DNA of 64,000 nt from an uncultured Algimonas sp. (GTDB lineage: Bacteria > Pseudomonadota > Alphaproteobacteria > Caulobacterales > Maricaulaceae): contig NZ_CANMJB010000002.1 in the NCBI RefSeq assembly GCF_947498175.1, positions 372,001 to 436,000 on the forward strand, read 5' to 3'. Every line of letters begins with the position of its first letter. Within the stretch, counting starts at the first letter, position 1. Both the position numbers and the translations under genes were made by a program. Shown here in pieces: positions 25,772 to 35,304 of this stretch. A model generated the notes under the pieces. That model saw only the letters and a program-made list of their open reading frames with translations, was not told the DNA's origin and made no database searches.

Positions 25772-28700
25772 AGAAGCTCATCGCCTATTTCGTCCGCAAC
25801 CCGGTTGCGGCGAACCTGCTCATGTTCCTGATGGTCGTCGGGGGCATTTTCGGTTATTTCAACCTGCAGCGCGAGTTCATCCCGCAGACCACGATCAACG
25901 GCATGTCGGTCACGGTCTCGTGGCCAGGGGCCAGCCCCCGGGATGTCGAACAGCAGTTGGTCGTGCGCATCGAGGAGGCTGTCGATGGTCTCGACGGGAT
26001 CGACTATATCGAAAGCAATGCGCGCGAAGGCGCGGCGAACGTCAATGTCCGCACCAAGATCGGGATCGATTATGAAAAGATGCTCGACGAGGTCAAAGCC
26101 CGCGTCGATGGTATTCAGAACCTGCCGCCCGATGCCTTCCGGCCACAGGTTTTCCGCTGGGACGCCCGCAACGACGATTTCTACCTGGCCCTGTATGGAG
26201 ACATGGATCGGCTGACCTTGCAGCGTGAGGCAACCCAGCTCAGGCAGGAGCTGTCCAAACTGCCCGGCCTGCAATTGACCAGCCAAGTGTCCAAGCAGGA
26301 AGAACAGGTCACGATCGAAATTTCCGAAGAAGCGCTGCGGCGTTACGGCATGACGTTCACCCAGGTTGCGCAGGCGATTTCCGGCGCATCGGTCAATCTG
26401 TCGGCCGGAACCGTGGAAACGACCGGCGGGAGATTGCAGCTCCGGGCCCGGAACCTGGCCAATTCCGCGGACGAATTCCGGGACATCATCGTCCGTCAGA
26501 CCGCGAATGGCGGCACCGTGCGGGTGCGCGACATCGCCAACGTCATCGACGGTTTCGACACTGACGATTTCGATGCCCGCTTCAATGGCAAACCGACGGC
26601 GATCTTTCTCGTCGAGTCGCCGGATACGATGAACATCACCGAGTCTGGAGAGGCGGTCCGCCAGTTCGAAAAGGACGTTCGCGAGCTGCTTCCGCCTGAT
26701 CTCAATTTCGCCATCTGGTTCGACGGGTCGACCATGTTCGACGACCGAATGGATCTGATCGGCGGGAATGCCATCACCGGCATGATCCTCGTGCTCATCA
26801 TCCTGATGTTGTTCCTGCGCCCGAAGGTCGCCATCTGGGTGACGATCGGCATCGGCGCAGCCTTCATGGGTGCCATCGCCATCGCTCCGTCCCTGGGCAT
26901 CACGCTCAACATGATTTCGCTGTTCGCCTTCCTGCTGGTGATCGGCATTGTCGTGGACGATGCGATCGTGGTCGGCGAAAGCATCCATCTGCACAATGAA
27001 AACGGTATCGAAGGCGAACGCGCGGCCGTCGGCGGCGCCTACATGGTCGCCAAGCCGGTCTTCTTCGCGGTTGTCACGACCATCATCATGTTTCTGCCGT
27101 TCCTGTTCATGAGCGGTCCGATCCAGGCGATCTTCAGTCAGATCAGCCTCGTCGTGATCGCCGTTCTCGTCTTCTCCCTGATCGAGGCTTTCTTCATCCT
27201 GCCGGCCCATTTGCGGCATTTGCAGCACGTCGAACCGAGTTCGAACAAGCTCCTCGCCATGCAGAACCGTATCGCGGAGAGCCTAGTGACATTCGCCAAG
27301 ACGGTGTTCCGGCCGTTCGTGGCGACATTGATCCGTTGGCGCTATGTCACGCTGAGCGTCTTCGTCGCGCTGCTGGCCTCGGCTTTCGCCTTGTTGCAAT
27401 CGGGTGTCGCACCGACCGCGTTCATCCCGGAAGTCGAAGCCGACATGATTCAAGTCAGTGCGCGCTTTCCGGAGGGCACATCCTTCGAACGCATCAAGCA
27501 AGCCCGCGCTCAGGTCGATGCCGGCATCGAGCAGTTGAACGCGAATGCAATGGCTGACTTCGATATTCCCGGACCGATCATCGACAAGCCCGGGACCATT
27601 GCCGAAGGCACGCGGGTCGAAGGCTATCTGGGACTGGCTGCCAGCGATGAAAGGCGTCAGATTTCATCCAAGGATATCGCCGACAAGCTCGAAGAATATG
27701 TCGGGCCGATCCCGGACGCGTTCCGGGTCAATTACGGTTTCACGGAAGGGGGCGGGCAAAACCGCGGCGGGTTGTTCTACGGTGTCGCGGCTTCCAACGA
27801 AGACGACTTGCGCGCCGCCCTGCTGGACCTCAAAGCCCAGATCGAAAGCTATCCCGATATCACCAATGCGTGGGACGGGCTGGAAAGCTCGGCCAGCGAA
27901 ATCCGCTTCACCTTGAAACCGGGTGCAGAAACGCTCGGCATAACGCTGCAGGATGTCACGCGACAAGTGCGCGAAGCCTTCTTCGGCCGCGAAGTGCAAC
28001 GCCTGCCGCGCAATGGCGAAGATGTGCGCGTCATGGTCCGTTATCCGGAGGCGGCGCGGGAAAGCTTCGACAGCCTCAACAATCTGCGCGTCCGGGCTCC
28101 GAACGGTGTCGAAGTCCCGCTTTATTCCGTCGCGAATGTGGAGATCGCGGAAGGCATCGGCCGCATCAACCGGCGCGATCGGAAACGGGTCGAATATACG
28201 GGCGCGCGCGTCCGGGGCGAACAATCCCGCGTCGCTGAGATCCGCAAGGACATGGATGAAAACTTCTTCCCTCAATGGGAGATGCGCCATCCACGGGCGG
28301 GCAAGGTCAATGTCGGTGACGACGAGATCGAACAGAACTTCATGCGAGAACTCAAGATCAGCCTGATCGCGATCGTCATCGCGACATATGTGCTGTTGGC
28401 GATCGCCTTCCGGTCCTACGCGCAGCCTTTTCTGATCCTGATCGCACTTCCCTTTGCCTGGGTCGGCATGATTTTCGGCAATATCGTCACCGGGGTGCCG
28501 TTCGGCATGTTCTCGATCTTTGGCTTCCTCGCCGCGACGGGGGTGGCGATGAACGACAATCTGGTTCTGATCGATTACGTCAACCGGCTGCGCTCCAAGG
28601 GTGTCGGCGCCTATCAGGCCATGCTGGACGCTTGCGTGGCGCGCTTCCGGCCGATCTTGCTGACTTCGGTCACGACCTTCGTCGGTCTGGTCCCGATCCT

Positions 28701-28980
28701 GTTCGAGACAAGCCCGCAGGCCGAGTTCCTCAAGCCCATGGTCGTGGCGTTGGCTTTCGGCGTCCTGTTCGACTTCTTCCTGACCTTGATGCTGGTCCCG
28801 GCCATGTACGGCATCGGGGTCGATATGAGCCGTTTCTTCCGCGGTCTCTGGAACGGAACGAAATATCCGCCCCTTGGAACGCGTTATGACCCGGAACTGG
28901 CCCTTGCTCTGGACGATTTCGAACTGGAAAAACCCCCGGCCATCGGCAACACGTCTGCAACGCCAAGGCCCGCCGAATAG
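25768..28980 (+). CDS. RND efflux inner-membrane permease (AcrB-like)
   Basis: The 1070-residue permease has 12 predicted membrane helices in the AcrB arrangement. Features seen are the N-terminal helix (NPVAANLLMFLMVVGGIFGYF), large periplasmic loops, and the TM4 motif VVDDAIVVGESIH with the acidic pair used in proton relay, mirrored by ATGVAMNDNLVLIDYVN in the second half. It exports substrates using the proton gradient, but the substrate cannot be told from sequence. The sequence resembles the broad uncharacterised efflux RND permease group rather than CusA or MexB. It is the last pump gene; the M13 peptidase follows after 26 bases. Confidence 0.95.
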   Translation: MKKLIAYFVRNPVAANLLMFLMVVGGIFGYFNLQREFIPQTTINGMSVTVSWPGASPRDVEQQLVVRIEEAVDGLDGIDYIESNAREGAANVNVRTKIGIDYEKMLDEVKARVDGIQNLPPDAFRPQVFRWDARNDDFYLALYGDMDRLTLQREATQLRQELSKLPGLQLTSQVSKQEEQVTIEISEEALRRYGMTFTQVAQAISGASVNLSAGTVETTGGRLQLRARNLANSADEFRDIIVRQTANGGTVRVRDIANVIDGFDTDDFDARFNGKPTAIFLVESPDTMNITESGEAVRQFEKDVRELLPPDLNFAIWFDGSTMFDDRMDLIGGNAITGMILVLIILMLFLRPKVAIWVTIGIGAAFMGAIAIAPSLGITLNMISLFAFLLVIGIVVDDAIVVGESIHLHNENGIEGERAAVGGAYMVAKPVFFAVVTTIIMFLPFLFMSGPIQAIFSQISLVVIAVLVFSLIEAFFILPAHLRHLQHVEPSSNKLLAMQNRIAESLVTFAKTVFRPFVATLIRWRYVTLSVFVALLASAFALLQSGVAPTAFIPEVEADMIQVSARFPEGTSFERIKQARAQVDAGIEQLNANAMADFDIPGPIIDKPGTIAEGTRVEGYLGLAASDERRQISSKDIADKLEEYVGPIPDAFRVNYGFTEGGGQNRGGLFYGVAASNEDDLRAALLDLKAQIESYPDITNAWDGLESSASEIRFTLKPGAETLGITLQDVTRQVREAFFGREVQRLPRNGEDVRVMVRYPEAARESFDSLNNLRVRAPNGVEVPLYSVANVEIAEGIGRINRRDRKRVEYTGARVRGEQSRVAEIRKDMDENFFPQWEMRHPRAGKVNVGDDEIEQNFMRELKISLIAIVIATYVLLAIAFRSYAQPFLILIALPFAWVGMIFGNIVTGVPFGMFSIFGFLAATGVAMNDNLVLIDYVNRLRSKGVGAYQAMLDACVARFRPILLTSVTTFVGLVPILFETSPQAEFLKPMVVALAFGVLFDFFLTLMLVPAMYGIGVDMSRFFRGLWNGTKYPPLGTRYDPELALALDDFELEKPPAIGNTSATPRPAE

Positions 28981-29006
28981 AGGCCGCATTCGCAGAAGGA
29001 CCCCCC

Positions 29007-31097
29007 ATGAGACATTCCCTTGCCGCAGGCGCCAGCCTGTTTGCCCTCCTCCTTGTCGCTTGCGGAGATGCTGCGCCTGTCGCCGATGACCGAACCGTAG
29101 CGGAGGTTCCGGCCGCCGAAGTGCCGGAACCCGTCGTGCAAACGGCACAGCTGGGGACGTTCGGCGTGTCGCTGGACAATATGGATACTAACGTCGATCC
29201 GGGTGAGAACTTCTTCGAATATGTCAACGGCACATGGCTCGAGACCACGGAGATCCCGGCGGACCGGTCGCGCTACGGTGCGTTCAACGTGCTGAGCGAC
29301 CGGGCCGAGAAGCGCGTGCGCGGCATCATCGAAGATGCAGCGTCCAGTGATAATCCCAGTGCCGACGAGAAGCGCATTGCCGACCTCTACAACGCCTTCA
29401 TGGACACTGACGCCATCGAAGCCGCCGGGCTTGACCCGATCCGCGCCGATTTGGACCGCATCCGCAGTGCGGAAACGCGCGAGGACATCATCGACCTCAT
29501 GTCGGACGCCGAACTGGGCCTGTCCGCGCCGGTTTCGCCCTACATCTATATTGACGCTAAGCAGAACGACGAGCACCGGGTCTATCTGACCCAGTCCGGG
29601 CTCGGCCTGCCCAATCGCGACGCCTATTTCGAAGAAGGCGAGCGGGCGGACACCATCCGCGCGGCCTATGTCGACTATATCGAAACCATGCTGACCGAAG
29701 CAGGGGCGGACAATCCGCGCGAGCGCGCCGAAGCCGTGATGGCGTTCGAAACCGCGCTGGCCGAAGGTCATTGGACCCCGGTCCAGCGCCGCGACCGCGA
29801 TGCGGTCTACAACAAAATGACCAAGTCCGAACTGTCCGACATGGCCGGTGGCATGCCGTGGGACCGTTTCTTCGCCAATCTCGGTCTGGACGGTGAAACC
29901 GAACTCATCGTGCGCGAAAACACAGCGGTCGAGAATGCGGCTCGGGTTTTCGCCGACACAGATGTGGATGTGCTGTCCGATTATCTGACCGTGTCGCTCC
30001 TTTCGAACAATGCCGCCTATCTGCCCAAGAGGATCGACGATGCGCAATTCGATTTCTACGGCCGGACGCTCAACGGACAGGAAGAGCAGCGTCCGCGCTG
30101 GAAACGGGCCGTTTCGCAGATCAACAACCGCCTCGGCTTCGTCGTCGGCAAGGTCTATGTCGACCGTTATTTCCCGCAGGAATCCAAGGACCAGATGGAC
30201 GATCTGGTCGAGAACCTGCGCGCCGCCTTCAAGGACGGCCTCGACAATCTGGAATGGATGGGCGACGAAACCAAGGAACAGGCGCAATACAAGCTCGCCA
30301 AGTTCAATCCGAAGATCGGCTATCCGGACGTGTGGGAGACTTATGAGGGTCTGCAGATCGACCGCGACGATCTTTACGGCACGGTCAAGAGCGCGCGCGC
30401 GTGGGGGTGGAACGACCAGCTTTCGGATCTGGGCGCACCGATCGACCGCGACGAATGGGGCATGACCCCGCAGCGCGTGAACGCCTACTACAATTCGATT
30501 CTCAACGAGATCGTCTTTCCGGCGGCCATTCTCGACGCGCCCTTTTTTGATCCGAATGCCGACCCGGCCGTCAATTATGGCGGCATCGGTGCGGTGATCG
30601 GCCATGAAATGGGGCATGGGTTCGACGATCAGGGCCGCAAGTCGGACGGCGACGGCGTGCAACGCGATTGGTGGACGGTTGAAGACGCCGAACGTTACGA
30701 GGAGCGCGCCGCCAAGTTGTCCGCGCAGTATAGCGAATTCGAACCGCTGCCGGGTGAGTTCCTGAACGGCGATTTGGGTCTGGGCGAGAATATCGGCGAC
30801 CTGACCGGCGTGACCATGGCTTACGATGCCTACAAGCGTTCGCTGAACGGCGAGGAAGCGCCCGTCATCGACGGGTTCACCGGCGATCAGCGCTTCTTCA
30901 TGGCCTGGGCACAGGTCTGGGCCATCAAGTGGCGGGAAGAAGCACTGTCGCAGCAGATCAAGAACGGTCCGCACAGCCCCGGCGAATTCCGCGCCAACGG
31001 CATCGTGCGCAATATCGATGCCTGGTACGAGGCGTTTGATGTCGGCCCGGACGATGCGATGTATCTGCCGCCGGAAGAGCGCGTGAAAATCTGGTAG
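29007..31097 (+). CDS. M13-family (neprilysin/PepO-like) zinc endopeptidase, lipoprotein
   Basis: The 696-residue protein starts with a lipoprotein signal (LFALLLVAC). It has the PepO N-terminal region beginning FGVSLDNMDTNVDPGENFFEYVNGTWL, the helical lid, the conserved NAYYNSILNEIVFPAAIL, the zinc motif HEMGH (His533, His537) and the third ligand Glu594 in LGENIGDLTG, ending with the family-typical ERVKIW. It should cut small peptides in the periplasm or at the surface. It may be read through from the efflux operon and ends at a strong terminator. Confidence 0.95.
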   Translation: MRHSLAAGASLFALLLVACGDAAPVADDRTVAEVPAAEVPEPVVQTAQLGTFGVSLDNMDTNVDPGENFFEYVNGTWLETTEIPADRSRYGAFNVLSDRAEKRVRGIIEDAASSDNPSADEKRIADLYNAFMDTDAIEAAGLDPIRADLDRIRSAETREDIIDLMSDAELGLSAPVSPYIYIDAKQNDEHRVYLTQSGLGLPNRDAYFEEGERADTIRAAYVDYIETMLTEAGADNPRERAEAVMAFETALAEGHWTPVQRRDRDAVYNKMTKSELSDMAGGMPWDRFFANLGLDGETELIVRENTAVENAARVFADTDVDVLSDYLTVSLLSNNAAYLPKRIDDAQFDFYGRTLNGQEEQRPRWKRAVSQINNRLGFVVGKVYVDRYFPQESKDQMDDLVENLRAAFKDGLDNLEWMGDETKEQAQYKLAKFNPKIGYPDVWETYEGLQIDRDDLYGTVKSARAWGWNDQLSDLGAPIDRDEWGMTPQRVNAYYNSILNEIVFPAAILDAPFFDPNADPAVNYGGIGAVIGHEMGHGFDDQGRKSDGDGVQRDWWTVEDAERYEERAAKLSAQYSEFEPLPGEFLNGDLGLGENIGDLTGVTMAYDAYKRSLNGEEAPVIDGFTGDQRFFMAWAQVWAIKWREEALSQQIKNGPHSPGEFRANGIVRNIDAWYEAFDVGPDDAMYLPPEERVKIW

Positions 31098-31126
31098 CAG
31101 GACGCCGCGCGTATGATCCCATAATG

Positions 31127-31153
31127 AAAGCCCGCCATGTTGGCGGGCTTTTT
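31127..31153. terminator. Bidirectional Rho-independent terminator after M13 peptidase
   Basis: An 11-bp stem (AAAGCCCGCCA / TGGCGGGCTTT, loop TGT) is followed by T on the plus strand and, through the A of the other arm, by T on the minus strand. It lies between the convergent peptidase and kynureninase-like genes and can serve both. Confidence 0.9.
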
Positions 31154-31157
31154 CGTA

Positions 31158-32267
31158 TCAGCCCGCATGATCGCGCAGCGTGTCGGCCAGCGCTTCGACA
31201 TCGGCGGCCGGCGTGTAGCCATGCAGGGAAAAGCGGAACCCTTCGTTCCGGACATCATGACGGATCGCCGCCTTGTCGAGCCTTTCGATCAGGCCGTCGC
31301 GATTGGGTGGATCCATGACGAAGGTCGCGCCGCGCTGGTCGCGGTCGGTCGGCGAGACATGCCACTCTTCCGGCACGGCGGCCGAAAGCCGATCCAGCCG
31401 GTCCTGAATGCCGGTCTGCAAATCCGTCAGGTCGAGTGTGTCCCACTCTGCCATTGCCGCATTCGCGCAGATCAACGGAGCCGGGGACGGCGTCCCACCG
31501 AAGAAACGCATGGCGTCGTCGGCATAGCGGAAATCCGCAATATCCATCTCGAACGGGTTTTCATGGCTGAACCATCCCACATCCAGCGGCCGCATGTCGG
31601 ACATGCGGTCTTGCCGGACATGGAGAAAGCAGGCCCCCGGTCCTGCGCAGAGGAACTTCACGCCCGTGCCGATCACGAAGTCCGCGCGCCAATCGGTCAC
31701 GGCAGTCGGCACGGCGATTAGGGACTGGGCGATATCGACGATGGAGGTCGCGCCGGATTGACGCGCCAGGGCGCAGATCTCCTCAACGGGTAGCAGACCG
31801 GACGTGTTCGACAGAGCGTGCGTGACATGGACGATGGCCGTCTTGTCGCCGATCATCTCCTGCCACCGGGCCGGATCGGTCGGATCGCCCTCCACGAAAC
31901 GCATGCGGTATCCAACGCGTTCCGCCTGTTTCAGGACGAAGCCGATGGTCGGGAAATCCTGTCGCGACAGGACGATTTCCGGCCGGGCCGCGTCGAAGGG
32001 CAGGGCATGAACGATCTTGGTCAGCGCGCTCGACACGTTGGTCTGCGGGCAGATCGTGGCCGCATCCACGCCCAGCAATCGCCCCAGACCTTTGCGGAAA
32101 CCGTCGAGCTGCGGCATCCAGTCCGACCAGCTCGCCCCGTTGCGCCACGATTCCAGATAGTCCGCGCCCAGCGCGGCCGCCGTCGCCTTGGGCAGGCATC
32201 CGACGCTATGCGACAAGAAATAGCGGGCCGGAGCGTCGAACCGGTCTCGGATGCGATCCTCAGCCAT
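31158..32267 (-). CDS. Kynureninase-like PLP enzyme (class V aminotransferase fold)
   Basis: Kynureninase cleaves kynurenine to anthranilate and alanine. The 369-residue protein has the PLP-binding Lys204 in GTGVKFLCAGPGACFL, close to the kynureninase pattern K(Y/F)L.AGPG, the HVTHALSNTSGLLPVEEI strand and the phosphate site QTNVSSALTKIV. It is shorter than typical kynureninases (about 410 residues). The adjacent tryptophan dioxygenase gene, overlapping by 8 bases, strongly supports a role in tryptophan breakdown. A desulfurase-like lyase is the alternative. Confidence 0.85.
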   Translation of the reverse strand: MAEDRIRDRFDAPARYFLSHSVGCLPKATAAALGADYLESWRNGASWSDWMPQLDGFRKGLGRLLGVDAATICPQTNVSSALTKIVHALPFDAARPEIVLSRQDFPTIGFVLKQAERVGYRMRFVEGDPTDPARWQEMIGDKTAIVHVTHALSNTSGLLPVEEICALARQSGATSIVDIAQSLIAVPTAVTDWRADFVIGTGVKFLCAGPGACFLHVRQDRMSDMRPLDVGWFSHENPFEMDIADFRYADDAMRFFGGTPSPAPLICANAAMAEWDTLDLTDLQTGIQDRLDRLSAAVPEEWHVSPTDRDQRGATFVMDPPNRDGLIERLDKAAIRHDVRNEGFRFSLHGYTPAADVEALADTLRDHAG

Positions 32268-33006
32268 GCGGGCTGACGGGCAGCTTGTCGCGCACGGTTC
32301 CGTACTCCGCGCCCCACCGGTCGGTCATGTCGGCGCGGACCTGCCAGAGTTCGGGAAACATCTTGTGGCGCAGCCCTTCGTTCAGGATTTCGACCGGACG
32401 CCCCTTGAGCGAGTTCGCTCCGACCCCGATGGAGCGGTAGATCAGCTGCATGTGATCGCTGCGGAACTTCTGGAACTGTTCGTCGAACTCCGCCAGCGCT
32501 TCGGCGATCATGTAGGCGTCGTCGTGGCGGTAATCCGTGTCGTAGACTTGCTCTAGCGTCCGGTCGTCGCCTTCCAGATAGATGTCGGTGAATGTCCTCC
32601 AGAGATCTTTCGGCATTTTCAGCAGCACGCGGAATCCCGGGCTTTCCTGGCCCGACCCGTTGCCGAGGAACAGGCGGATTTGCTGGTAGTCTTTGGGCGA
32701 CATGGTCTCCAGCAGGGTCAATTGCTTGGACATCAACTCTTGGCAGATATGCACCCGCCGGAACAGGGTCAGCGCCTTGAAACTGTTGCGCGCGCGCATC
32801 TCGTCATCGATGTCGAGCAGCGTCGCCGCCATCAACTTCATCCACAATTCCTCAATCTGGTGCACGACCATGAATTGCAGCTCGTCCGGATGGCAGAGCG
32901 TGTCCGTGTCCTTCTGCAAGGCAAGCAACTCGCCTGTCTTCAGGTAGATTTCGTAGTCCAGGCGGCCATCGCCGCGCATCATTTTCTCGTAGGCTTGTCT
33001 GTCCAT
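32260..33006 (-). CDS. kynA: Tryptophan 2,3-dioxygenase
   Basis: This heme enzyme opens the indole ring of tryptophan to give N-formylkynurenine. The 248-residue protein has the signature HPDELQFMVVHQIEELWMKL, the FLGNGSGQESPGFR loop and a heme-ligand region FRSDHMQLIYRSIG with its histidine. ATG 33006 was chosen because GAGGAG lies 8 bases upstream; the frame also contains a GTG at 33015 directly after that site. It is the first gene of a kynA-kynU pair. The arylformamidase needed between the two steps is not encoded nearby. Confidence 0.94.
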   Translation of the reverse strand: MDRQAYEKMMRGDGRLDYEIYLKTGELLALQKDTDTLCHPDELQFMVVHQIEELWMKLMAATLLDIDDEMRARNSFKALTLFRRVHICQELMSKQLTLLETMSPKDYQQIRLFLGNGSGQESPGFRVLLKMPKDLWRTFTDIYLEGDDRTLEQVYDTDYRHDDAYMIAEALAEFDEQFQKFRSDHMQLIYRSIGVGANSLKGRPVEILNEGLRHKMFPELWQVRADMTDRWGAEYGTVRDKLPVSPHG

Positions 33007-33190
33007 TGCCGTCACTCCTCTTAATCCAACGTTTCCGAAAGGGAACGCGGGCTCAGGCGTGACCGGTTAGCCAGCGGCGCAGGACATGCTGCGCGAGTTC
33101 GATCTCCAAAAGGACCATGGGCCAACACTGGCTCTCAGTCCTGTATTTGTAAAGCATGGGCTGAGACGACGCTCCGACACTCTGACGCCC

Positions 33191-33212
33191 GGCCTTCCTC
33201 GAACAGAAGGCC
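33191..33212 (-). terminator. Hairpin downstream of antiporter gene (weak terminator candidate)
   Basis: GGCCTTC and GAAGGCC pair across an 8-base loop, 16 bases past the antiporter stop. A nearby second GAAGGC copy allows an alternative hairpin. There is no T tract, so termination is doubtful. The rest of the 210-base gap before kynA shows no gene. Confidence 0.3.
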
Positions 33213-33227
33213 GAGCCTTCCGCAGCG

Positions 33228-34400
33228 TTAGGGAGGCGTCACGACCGGTCGCAGCAAGCGGCGTGTCAGCTCGACCTGCAGCGGGCTGAGCGCCAGCGAC
33301 AGGGCGATGACCGATAAAGACATTTGGTAGCCGACGCCGGTGATGATGCCCGCGGTCGCGCCTATCGCCGTCAGCACGAAGCTGAATTCGCCGGGCTGGG
33401 CCAACAATGCGCCCGCATAGACCGATTGCCGCCAACCATAGCCGGCGACGCGGTAGATCAGCGAATTGAAGACCATGCTCGACAGCAGGACGAGCGCGAC
33501 CAGCAGCGCGATCGGCAGGATGCGTTCGGCGATGAAGGACAGATCCAGTAGCAGGCCGACCGACACGAAGAACAGGCCGAGGAACACGGTTCGGAACGGG
33601 GCGAGCGCGCCGGACGCCCATTGCGTCGCGCGCGCCGCACCGACGATCAGCCCGCCCGCGAAAGCGCCGAGCGCGGTCGAGAGCCCCAAGGCGGAGCTGA
33701 GCCAGCCCAGCCCGAAACAGAGCGTCAGCGCGCCGAAGACCTGCAGCTCCGGCGCGTCCGTCAGACGGTCGGCGAAAGGCAGCCGCACGGGCCGGTCGAG
33801 CGCGATCCAGACGATCAGCGCGATCAGGGCGAGCCCACCGATCAGTTGCGCCGCGACCGCCTGCGGCGAGAGCGCCGCGCCGCCGCCGACGAATATCCCC
33901 AGCGCGATGATCATGCCGATGGCCGCGATGTCCTGGACGACCAGGACGCCGATCGTGTCCTGTCCGAACTGGCTGCCGGTCAGGCCGTGCGCTTCGAGCA
34001 GTTTCAGCGCCACCGCCGTGCTGGACAGGGAAATGACGAAACCCAGCAGCAGCGCGCGTTCGGCCGGCCAGGCGAAGAGCTGCCCGATGCCGAAGCTCAA
34101 CGCCACGCAGATTCCGATCTGCATCAGCGTTCCAGCGACCGACACCCGCCACCCGCGGATCAGCCGGCTCGGCTGCGTCTCCATGCCGACGAAGAAGAGC
34201 AGCAAGGTCACGCCGAGCGCACCGAGCCGCTCGACCGGTTCGCCGTTTTCGATCAGGCCCAGCCCCGAATGGCCGAGCAGCACGCCGGCCACGACATAGG
34301 CGATGACATGCGGCTGCCGGATCAGGTGGAGCAGCAATCCGGTCGCGAAGATGATGGCCAGGGCCAAAGCCGTCGGGCCGAGATAGGGCTCGATCGTCAC
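33228..34400 (-). CDS. Cation:proton antiporter, CPA2 (KefB-like) family, membrane part
   Basis: The 390-residue protein has about 12 membrane helices and the CPA2 features LLFFVGMET, VISLSSTAVALKLLE, QDTIGVLVVQDIAAI (with the conserved Gln-Asp pair) and a GLSTALGAFAGGLIVG motif. The soluble TrkA-N domain found in KefB/KefC is absent, so it is a short antiporter exchanging K+ or Na+ for H+. Its start overlaps the stop of the mscS-like gene by ATGA, suggesting a joint osmotic or ionic role. Confidence 0.92.
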   Translation of the reverse strand: MTIEPYLGPTALALAIIFATGLLLHLIRQPHVIAYVVAGVLLGHSGLGLIENGEPVERLGALGVTLLLFFVGMETQPSRLIRGWRVSVAGTLMQIGICVALSFGIGQLFAWPAERALLLGFVISLSSTAVALKLLEAHGLTGSQFGQDTIGVLVVQDIAAIGMIIALGIFVGGGAALSPQAVAAQLIGGLALIALIVWIALDRPVRLPFADRLTDAPELQVFGALTLCFGLGWLSSALGLSTALGAFAGGLIVGAARATQWASGALAPFRTVFLGLFFVSVGLLLDLSFIAERILPIALLVALVLLSSMVFNSLIYRVAGYGWRQSVYAGALLAQPGEFSFVLTAIGATAGIITGVGYQMSLSVIALSLALSPLQVELTRRLLRPVVTPP

Positions 34401-35230
34401 TTGGCGGCTGCGGCCTTCGCGGCGGCTTCGAGAATGTAGACCGTGATCTCGCCTTCGATGGCGGCGGCCCGCGCGGTCGCGCAGAACACCGTGACGACGA
34501 AGGCCACCTTACCGAGCAGCGTGGTCTCCACGCCGGCTTGCGGCTCGCGGCTCGGCAGTTCGGTCTGCAGCCTCTGCCGGACCATGGACCAATAGCGTTC
34601 GCCGAGTTGTTCCGTGTCCTCGCAGAGCGCGGGCAGGCGCTTGCGGATGCCCGCCAGGATCGGCATCGGGTCCACCCCCGCTTCGACCGTGACGGTGAAG
34701 CTGTGGTGGAGATATTTCTTGCGGTAGGATTCGTTGAAGATGGTGTGGGTCAGGAAGACGGAATTGGGCACGACCAGGATGCGGCCCGTATAGTCGGCTT
34801 GGCGCGTGCCCGTGCCGAGTTCCTGCAGCCGGGTGGACAAAATGCCCTCCAGCAATACTTCGCCGCGCAGGCCCTGCACCTCGATCCAGTCGCCGATGGT
34901 GAAGGGCGAGGCGGTGGTGCGGTAGAGCCCGCCCATCAGGCAAAGCAGATATTCCTTGGTCGCGATCACCGTGGCCACGGCGAAAGCGGTCAGGGACAGG
35001 GCGAAAGTGGAGAGCTGGGGCGACCAGATATAGACCAGGCCCAGCAAGGCCAGCAGGATGGTCGTGTTCTGCACCACCGAGACCCAGCGGCGGCGGCTGT
35101 CCGACAAGGTCTCGCTTTTGCCCCGGATCATCCGCACCAGGAGGAAGCGCGCGACGATGGCGATCAGGATCAGGCTGAGCGTGTTGATCACGCTGGGATT
35201 GTCGAGCCAGGTCAAGCCGGAGAGGTCCAT
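34397..35230 (-). CDS. Small-conductance mechanosensitive channel, MscS family
   Basis: The 277-residue inner-membrane protein has N-terminal helices (VINTLSLILIAIVARFLLVR; VVQNTTILLALLGLVYIWS), the pore helix region (LTAFAVATVIATKEYLLCLMGGLYRTT) and the MscS beta domain (FTIGDWIEVQGLRGEVLLEGILSTRLQEL ... ILVVPNSVFLTHTIFN). It releases solutes when membrane tension rises. ATG 35230 was chosen because similarity starts there; a frame of 99 extra codons upstream is out-of-frame GMC oxidoreductase sequence. It is coupled to the antiporter gene. Confidence 0.93.
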   Translation of the reverse strand: MDLSGLTWLDNPSVINTLSLILIAIVARFLLVRMIRGKSETLSDSRRRWVSVVQNTTILLALLGLVYIWSPQLSTFALSLTAFAVATVIATKEYLLCLMGGLYRTTASPFTIGDWIEVQGLRGEVLLEGILSTRLQELGTGTRQADYTGRILVVPNSVFLTHTIFNESYRKKYLHHSFTVTVEAGVDPMPILAGIRKRLPALCEDTEQLGERYWSMVRQRLQTELPSREPQAGVETTLLGKVAFVVTVFCATARAAAIEGEITVYILEAAAKAAAAK

Positions 35231-35304
35231 GCCGCGCTCATGCGTCAGGGCGGGGATGTTGGCAACGCCGGAAACGGGCACGACTGGTGCGGAAATGCCG
35301 AGGC

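Noticed and set aside
28884-30974. 696-codon minus-strand open frame
   Set aside because: Antisense to the M13 peptidase, whose zinc motifs are complete; the translation has no recognisable domain.
33067-33227. Small minus-strand frame of 21 codons before the antiporter region
   Set aside because: Too short, without a convincing ribosome-binding site or similarity.
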